From positions 29,184,501-29,248,500 of the forward strand of contig JASXTE010000005.1 of NCBI GenBank assembly GCA_030280995.1: a stretch of 64,000 nt of DNA. Reading direction: 5' to 3'. The notes below the pieces were generated by a model. The model saw only the letters and a list, made by a program, of their open reading frames with translations. It made no database searches and was not told the DNA's origin. The translations under genes and the position numbers were made by a program. Source of the stretch: Hemileia vastatrix (Eukaryota; Basidiomycota; Pucciniomycetes; Pucciniales; Zaghouaniaceae). Shown here in pieces: positions 57,916 through 64,000 of this stretch; position 1 is the first letter of the stretch, and the number at the start of each line of letters is the position of its first letter.

Positions 57916-58477
57916 ACTCTATAATTGCTCAAGAAAGACCTTCCTACCAGTCCTCTTTTCTTTCACCCTGTGCACCTTCTATCAGGTGGCCACATTTTTT
58001 CTCTGGTTTCTGTCTGAGTCTATTACATTACCTTTGTGAGAAAAAGCAAAGGAATGGGTTCAACCAGAATTACTCCACAGTTCAGACAAGAGTTACTGAC
58101 TAAGTTTGATTGGGGACCAAAAAAAACTACTAGATGTCTGGTCCACTAGTCTTTCCCCCTTTGTGATCTGCCATTAACACTAAAAACAAAGTAAAATATA
58201 CCCAAAATTTATATTCTTCATTACGCTGGGTATATTTTTCATTTTTATATTCCATACATTTTTGGTGGTTTGTGAAAAAAAAGTTCTTACAAGAAAAAAT
58301 ATCTGAAAAAAACAGCATTTTTTCACCTAGAAGCTCAAATGACAAAAAGTAAAAAAAGAAAAAAGAAAAAAAAATAAACAGAAGTAAAAATCAGCCTGAA
58401 AAATCTTAAGTAAAACCCAAACAGTTAATCCTCTTCATTTGGCATACAATTTGGCATCTTCATCATCCACTCAATAA
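57916..58477. other. Non-coding spacer
   Basis: No gene is seen. A short hairpin (ACTAGATGTCTGGTCCACTAGT, about 58126-58148) uses the TGGTCCA word of the hairpin family at 2.0-2.5 kb. Confidence 0.4.
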
Positions 58478-59362
58478 CACTACACACCAGGTAAGATATC
58501 TCTAATGAAGATATTCTAGGGAAGAAAACAAAGACAGAAAATAAGGTGTAATAAATATAAAGAATATAAACATAAGTGCAAAAAGAAAAAACAAGTGTAG
58601 GAAGAATATTTTAAAACCATAAATGTTTTTGTTTTATTTTTAAATTTTCATAAAAAAAAATTTAATTTTTTTCTCATTTTTTTTTTTCATTCTTTTTTTC
58701 ATTATCATTTTTATTTACTTCTTATTTCTTTTTTATTTATTTTTTATTTTTCTCCATGTCTATATTTTTTTTTAATTTCATAATTTATAATTTATTTTGA
58801 TAAATTTTTTTCCCTTTTTACTTTTTTTTACTTTATTATACTCTTTTTAATATTTTAACTTTCTTTACTTTTTTAACTTTTTTAACTTTGTTTTACTTTT
58901 TTAACTTTTTTTAACTTTTTTTTACTATTTTTACTATTTTTACTATTTTTATTATTTTTACTTTTTTTTATTTTGTTTACTTTTTTAAATTTTTTAACTT
59001 TTTTAACTTTTTTAACTTTTTTAACTTTTTTTACTTTTTTTTACTTTTTTTTACATTTTTTACATTTTTCACATTTTTTACATTTTTAACATTTTTAACA
59101 TTTTTAACATTTTTAACATTTTTAACATTTTTAACATTTTTAACATTTTTAACATTTTTTATGTTTTTTACTTTTTTTACTTTTTTACTTTTTTTACTTT
59201 TTTTACTTTTTTTACTTTTTTTACTTTTTTTACTTTTTTTACTTTTTTTACTTTTTTTACTTTTTTTACTTTTTTTACTTTTTTTACTTTTTTTACTTTT
59301 TTTACTTTTTTTACTTTTTTTACTTTTTTTACTTTTTTTACTTTTTTTACTTTTTTTACTTT
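58478..59362. repeat. MITE left arm with an expanded T-rich minisatellite
   Basis: CACTACACACCAGG and AAGATATC at 58478 match the start of the MITE at 29484, and the A-rich arm to about 58610 also matches. The centre is then a T-rich tract that becomes regular: AACATTTTT units (about 59085-59155), then about 20 copies of ACTTTTTTT (about 59190-59362). The mirrored right arm is missing. The Phe/Leu ORF here is an artefact. Confidence 0.75.
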
Positions 59363-59608
59363 TATACTAATTCTTTATTTTTTTTATTTTCTTTACTTTA
59401 TTTTATTTTATTTTTTACTTTTCATATATTTATTTTTATTTTATTTTATTTTTTATTTTATTTTTAATTTTTTAATTTTGATTTTTTTTCTTTAATTTTA
59501 AATTTTTTTCTTTATTTTTTTAATTTTTTCTTCTGCTTCTTTTTTTATATTATTTTATCTCCTGTTCTATACTTTTGTCTTCATTTTTCAATGGGTCTTT
59601 CAGGTATG

Positions 59609-60413
59609 GAACATTTCTTATGGCAGTCCAACGGCAGTAACAGTTGAAAATTAAGGATCCCAAAGTTTAGAGTACGTTTATCTATCTTTTTATTTATTTT
59701 ACTCAAATTTAAGAGGTAAGAATTTTCAATTATTATTATATATTAGTGAGGTAGTACTACGTAAATGTAATTACTAAAAACAAAAATAGATAGTAATAAA
59801 TAATTATATGGAATAAGTTGTTTGTTAATGTAGTAAGTAATGAATGGATCAAAAGCAACCAGAAAGGGAGGCCTTATATAGGCAAAGGAGAGACAAATGA
59901 CAGAGCAAGAATTCTAAATACAAATGTATGAGAGAGAGAAAGAATTTTCCTGCAGAAGAAGAAGAAAATTTCAAATTATAATATTTTTCTATAAGGAATG
60001 TTTTTAGAAAATTTTATTTACTGTATATGTCAAAAGAAAATTATTTATTTTAAATTTCCGGCACTTGTTATTTTTAAATAAGCAATTTGATTTTTTTTGA
60101 ACATATTTATTTTTACTTTAAATTATATTTCAAATATTAAAACCTTTTCTTATTTTAATATTGTATTTTAATATTTTAATTTTAATTTCCTTTCAACTGT
60201 CATTTAAACATGGTTTAAAATTAAAATAATATATATATATAGGACAATTAATATTAATTTTAAATTTTTACTTAATTTACTTCTTTTGTAACTAGTTAAT
60301 TTATTAAATGGAAATTTAAAGTAATAAAATTAATAATAATAAAAAAAAGGCGTGGCTTCATCCCAATAAATAAATAATTATTTTACTGGGTAAGTCTAGC
60401 AGCCTGGCTGACA
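59609..60413 (-). repeat. 3' LTR of a minus-strand Gypsy remnant
   Basis: It ends AGCCTGGCTGACA at 60413, directly followed by a sense polypurine tract (AGAGTGAGGGAG, plus 60414-60425). A TATA-like CCTATATAAGG lies in the sense direction near 59880. The left boundary (TTTCAGG) is a guess. Confidence 0.6.
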
Positions 60414-60689
60414 CTCCCTCACTCTAAAAAAAATAAAAAAATAAAAATGCTATGATTTTTTCTTTTTGTATTTCTTGAGCAGAGTAGAAAGATTAGATAT
60501 CTCTTTCTCAGGTATCTAAGAATCATATTCTGAAGATTTATTCTTGAATCTCAAAAAGTATTTTGTACCTTTTTCAGCAGTAACTATTCTGTCATTGAGA
60601 ATCTTATCAATTTCTGCTGTCTCAGTGATTTCATTAGAGGTCTTTATTTGTCTTCCCCTCCTTTTGCAAAATAAATCACTATTGGATGT

Positions 60690-61541
60690 TTAAGGTTTCA
60701 GAAGAGATATTGGAAACACAGGATGTTTTCTGTCATATGGTGAATACAAAATAACATCAACTGCATAATCACCAACCATTCTTCTGACAACAAATGGACC
60801 TACAAATGGGTCTTTCAATTTGTTATTAACTTGTAAATTGAAGTGGACTGTGGAAATCAGTACTTCATCACCCTTTTTAAAAGTGTATTCTTTATGGGAT
60901 TTGTCCCATCTCTTCTTCTCATATTCAAAGGATTTTTCAATACATTTTTGAGCATGACTTATGAAAAGTTGTTGCATTTTAAGAAATGATTTTACACCAG
61001 GATGTAATTCCAATTTGGGTATTTTATTATTGAGAATTTGGGCAGGAGTATTTGGAACATATACCAGCCAGAGCTCAAAAGGCTTTTTCTGAGTAACAGA
61101 ATGAACAGTGCTATTATAAGCAAATTCCAACCCAAGACGTAAGGTAACCCAATCATGAAAAAATCTGTCATTTTCTTTTTACTCAAGGCCAAAGGCACAA
61201 TACCTTATTAACATGTCTTCTAAAGTCTGAATCATTCATTCAGCTAATCCATCAGTTTGGGGGTGATGGGAAGTAGAAAGTTTCAGATCACAACCACAAA
61301 CATCCATCAGAGACATCCCAGATTAAGAAGTAAATTTAGGGTCCCTGTCAGAGATTATGGCCTTAGTAAAACCTGTAGTTATTAACATATGAGACCACCA
61401 TAAGAAGGATAATTCTTTAGTGGAAACATCCTTGTGGGTGGGGATAAATTTACAAACTTTTGTGAATATATCCACAATAACCCAACAAGAGTTATAACTG
61501 TCATTCCCAGCAATGGGTAATCCTGTTACAAATTACATGTT
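60690..61541 (-). pseudogene. Gypsy integrase fragment
   Basis: In sense order it has FVTGLPIAGNDSY, VDIFTKVCKF, SDRDPKF, SHHPQTDGLAE, then DWVTLRLGLEFAYNS, and a C-terminal KGDEVLISTVHFNL to DRKHPVFPISLLKP. The D-D-E landmarks are visible, so this is the catalytic core plus C-terminal domain. Stops (about 61327, 61236 and 61182) inactivate it; AE-stop-MIQT fits CGA to TGA. It is cut at 61541 by the LTR of the plus-strand element, and gag, RT and RNase H are missing. Confidence 0.85.
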
Positions 61542-62665
61542 TGTCAGCCAGGCTATTCCAGGAGTCCAGTAAATGATATGTAACTTATAAAACCTGAAAG
61601 AGTGGGTAAGAATTGTATTTAATGAATATAAATTAATATTCTATTGCATAATAAAATTATATAAGTATTTTAATATATACAAGTGTTATATTAATTTTAT
61701 TGGTTATATAAATTTTTATATACAGTTAAATTGAACATAATATAATATATTCTACAAATAATGGCGCATTTTTATGTTATTTAATAATTATAAATTTATA
61801 TTTAATTAATTAAAAAACATATATTATAATTATAAGTGTAAAATTGACTTATAATATATGTAAATTAATTATTTAAATTTATATATTAAATAACACCTTT
61901 TCATATAATACTAAACAATAATTAATGACGCTTCTTTTGACCCTTAATTGTGTCAGGAAAAACCAATTAATTAATTTATACTAAATTGAGATTAATTACA
62001 TGTTTTGTTGCGTCAAAGTATTTTTTGTTTCACTTAAAATATCCTTAAATCAGACTGTACCATCTGTTTGGAATTATTTTTCTCATAGTTCCTATGTTCC
62101 AATCTTGTTTAGTTATTCACTATTTTTACTTACTGATTTAGGAATTAATGGCGGAAAATTGGATTCTTAATTGGGGTTTTAATTATTTGTTTCATATTTT
62201 TCTCTACATTGTTATGTTTCATTTACTCTTTGATATATTTGTTTTATTCTATTCTAATCATTGTATTTACAAATATAGTGGCGCCTCAGAGGACCCATTT
62301 CCTATAAAAGGGCCTTGGATAATCCCCTGTAGCCTGATCACTTATTATACACTCCACAAATTAAATACTATTTTACTACGTTTATAATTTTTTATTAGTA
62401 ATACAATTCTAATTAAAATTCTATATAACAATTGAAAGGTTGCTTTACTTCTGATAGTAATTAAAAGTGTTTGCCGCGCAGAACCCTTACATTAAATAAT
62501 ATTATTATTAATAAATCCTAAGTTTTTGTCATCTCTCAAGTTACTCGCCGTTGTTTTCCTTTTAAATAAATTAAATATTCTATTGTAGTTTATTTCTTTT
62601 ATTTTTCCCTTGTCCTCCTCCTTTTCTCCTCTTTTCCTTACCTTCTTCTAGACGACTGACCGACA
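61542..62665 (+). repeat. 5' LTR of a plus-strand Gypsy entering from the right edge
   Basis: It starts TGTCAGCCAGGCT, like the reverse complement of the LTR end at 60413. A TATA box (CCTATAAAAGGGCC) lies at about 62300. The proposed end CCGACA at 62665 is followed by ACTGGGGGCCTTTCC, the same PBS as at 20191. The 3' LTR lies outside the window. Confidence 0.7.
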
Positions 62666-63336
62666 ACTGGGGGCCTTTCCAAACGACGACAATGATCGAG
62701 CCTGGCGACGAACGACAAAACGCACGGACCACCTAGCAAAAACAAAACTTTTGCCGCGACTGTGTTTCGAACTTGGGTTCAATTTCTTAGGTTTATATTA
62801 TTTTGAAGTGATTTTTTGATCACTATAGTAAGTTCACCTTTGCACCTCTCACTCATATTACTATATTTTTACTGCAATAACAGTGATTGTGGCTTAATTG
62901 CTGATTCACTGAGTGTAAGTGTTCAATTATTAAAATTTTTTTTTTCCTAGTTGACCATTATAGAGTGTTAAATCCTCTTAGTCCTAGAAGAATTAACATT
63001 TTTTATTAATACAAATTGAATTATTAATTTAATTTTTTATTATTATTAATTATTGTTAATTTTGGTTGACTTAAAAGTACTTTGTGCTTAGTCCCAAATA
63101 TATTGCCATATTTAATATTGGTAATTAATTGGTTGAATTAACTTGATTGTTTATTCCCAATTTAACCTTGCAATCCATTTTTTTTAAAGTTAATTTTTAT
63201 AATTATTACTTTATATTGAAAATTTTTTTTCTATAATTTAATTAATAAATTTTTTTTTATTATTTGGAGCAATTATTAACTAAATTTTATTATTTTTTTT
63301 AAAAAATAAGAAGTAAATTAAAATCTTCCCACTAGT
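62666..63336 (+). promoter_or_regulatory. Primer binding site and untranslated leader
   Basis: TGGGGGCCTTTCC starts at 62668. A CpG-rich stretch (about 62650-62770) and an AT-rich leader run to the gag start at 63337. Confidence 0.6.
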
Positions 63337-64000
63337 ATGTCCAACAATTTGGCTGAAAAAATGGATAACATGCAAGTGGATGAAATTGAAATTGACTATG
63401 ATGCTGACACTGTAAGTTCTTCAAAAGTTGGACATAAAAAATCTTATGCTAACACAAAGAATTCACATACTGCAGGATGTGGAAATGACAGGAAATGTAA
63501 ACAAACCAGACCCCCTTCCCCCAGTACCACAGAAGGAAGTAAAGCCTCTAGTGCCTCAATAAGGTCTTCCAAAAGGCTTCAAAATAAAAAAGCTTCCTCT
63601 GCCACAACAAATCAGCAACCTATCCAGTCATATAAAAGAGTTGAAGACAGAAAATATGACATACAAAGCAAAGGTAGACACCTTGTGGGATCAGGTTCAA
63701 GAACTCAGGAACCAGATTCAGGCCCAGGCCCCTCCTCAGTTACCTCCCAATCAGCCTCAGTTTCAGGCTCAACCTTTACAGCCACCCAGCTCAACCATCC
63801 TAAATCCAAACACTATGGAAGTAGAGAAATGGAAATGGGATTATCTAATGAGTCACTACCAACAGAATGTGCTACACCCTCCTCATCATCAGCCTGGCCC
63901 ATCCAGAACACCTAATTTCCATCCACCTCCTCATCCCTACCAACAAGGCAGGAGAAAGAAGGCCCAAGCACAATCTCAAACCCAGTCTCAGGGGAATTTT
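63337..64000 (+). pseudogene. Gag of the plus-strand Gypsy, partial, frameshifted
   Basis: It starts MSNNLAEKMDNMQVDEIEID. The N-terminus is acidic, followed by a Ser/Lys-rich basic region (ASIRSSKRLQNKKASS) and YDIQSK. At about 63671 the good frame shifts (an AAAGG run). In the next frame it continues VDTLWDQVQELRNQIQ, a coiled-coil-like segment, then a Gln/Pro-rich stretch and a basic QQGRRKKAQAQ that runs off the right edge. The start resembles MSNKDK of the gag at 19580 only weakly. One extra G explains the break. Confidence 0.7.

Noticed and set aside
59161..59370. ORF of alternating Phe and Leu residues
   Set aside because: It is a translation of the ACTTTTTTT minisatellite and not a protein gene.

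Overview
This window looks like transposon-packed DNA from a fungus, most probably a basidiomycete and plausibly a rust (Pucciniales). The evidence is very AT-rich DNA, short GT-AG introns (about 49-77 bp where both ends can be read), a basidiomycete-style Tnp2 (CACTA) transposase, a chromodomain Gypsy element and a second Gypsy lineage typical of basidiomycetes. There is one intact-looking host gene, a secreted chitin deacetylase. The rust assignment is inference; no marker gene proves it.

Left part (1-25.2 kb). A decayed multi-exon Pro/Ser-rich gene (minus, 1-1552) is followed by a run of hairpins (1994-2503), a decayed SNF2-type helicase (plus, 3713-6071), an unrecognised ORF cluster, and a Tnp2 transposase gene (8118-12809) split by a 1.1-kb insertion. 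Next come a truncated Gypsy gag-protease copy (13.05-14.94 kb) ending in an inverted LTR pair, a long AT-rich desert, a second Gypsy gag (17.95-19.58 kb) with its PBS and 5' LTR (20.2-22.6 kb) that is itself split by a solo LTR, and a solo LTR at 24.1-25.2 kb.

Middle (25.2-32 kb). A CpG-richer island holds the chitin deacetylase gene (minus, 27280-28556, eight exons with consistent phase), a CACTA-type MITE (29484-29965, TSD TTT) and a 1044-bp miniature LTR element (30022-31065, TSD GAAAC).

Right part (32-64 kb). An A/T-rich foldback repeat (arms near 31.86-32.4 and 53.6-54.06 kb) was invaded by a tRNA-like SINE (32401-32953) and by a 12-kb Gypsy element (32986-53586, minus). That element was in turn invaded by an 8.5-kb chromodomain Gypsy (43258-51806, minus). 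Both Gypsy elements carry extra plus-strand (antisense) Cys-containing ORFs between pol and the 3' LTR. Downstream lie a solo LTR (56172-57910) containing a MITE, a MITE arm whose centre has expanded into a 9-bp minisatellite (to 59.36 kb), a minus-strand integrase plus 3' LTR remnant (59.6-61.54 kb), and the 5' LTR, PBS and gag of a plus-strand element running off the right edge.

Functionally, almost everything is mobile DNA or its remains. Many disabling changes are CGA to TGA or CAA/CAG to TAA/TAG, as expected from C-to-T decay. The chitin deacetylase is the only gene I would expect to work for the host.
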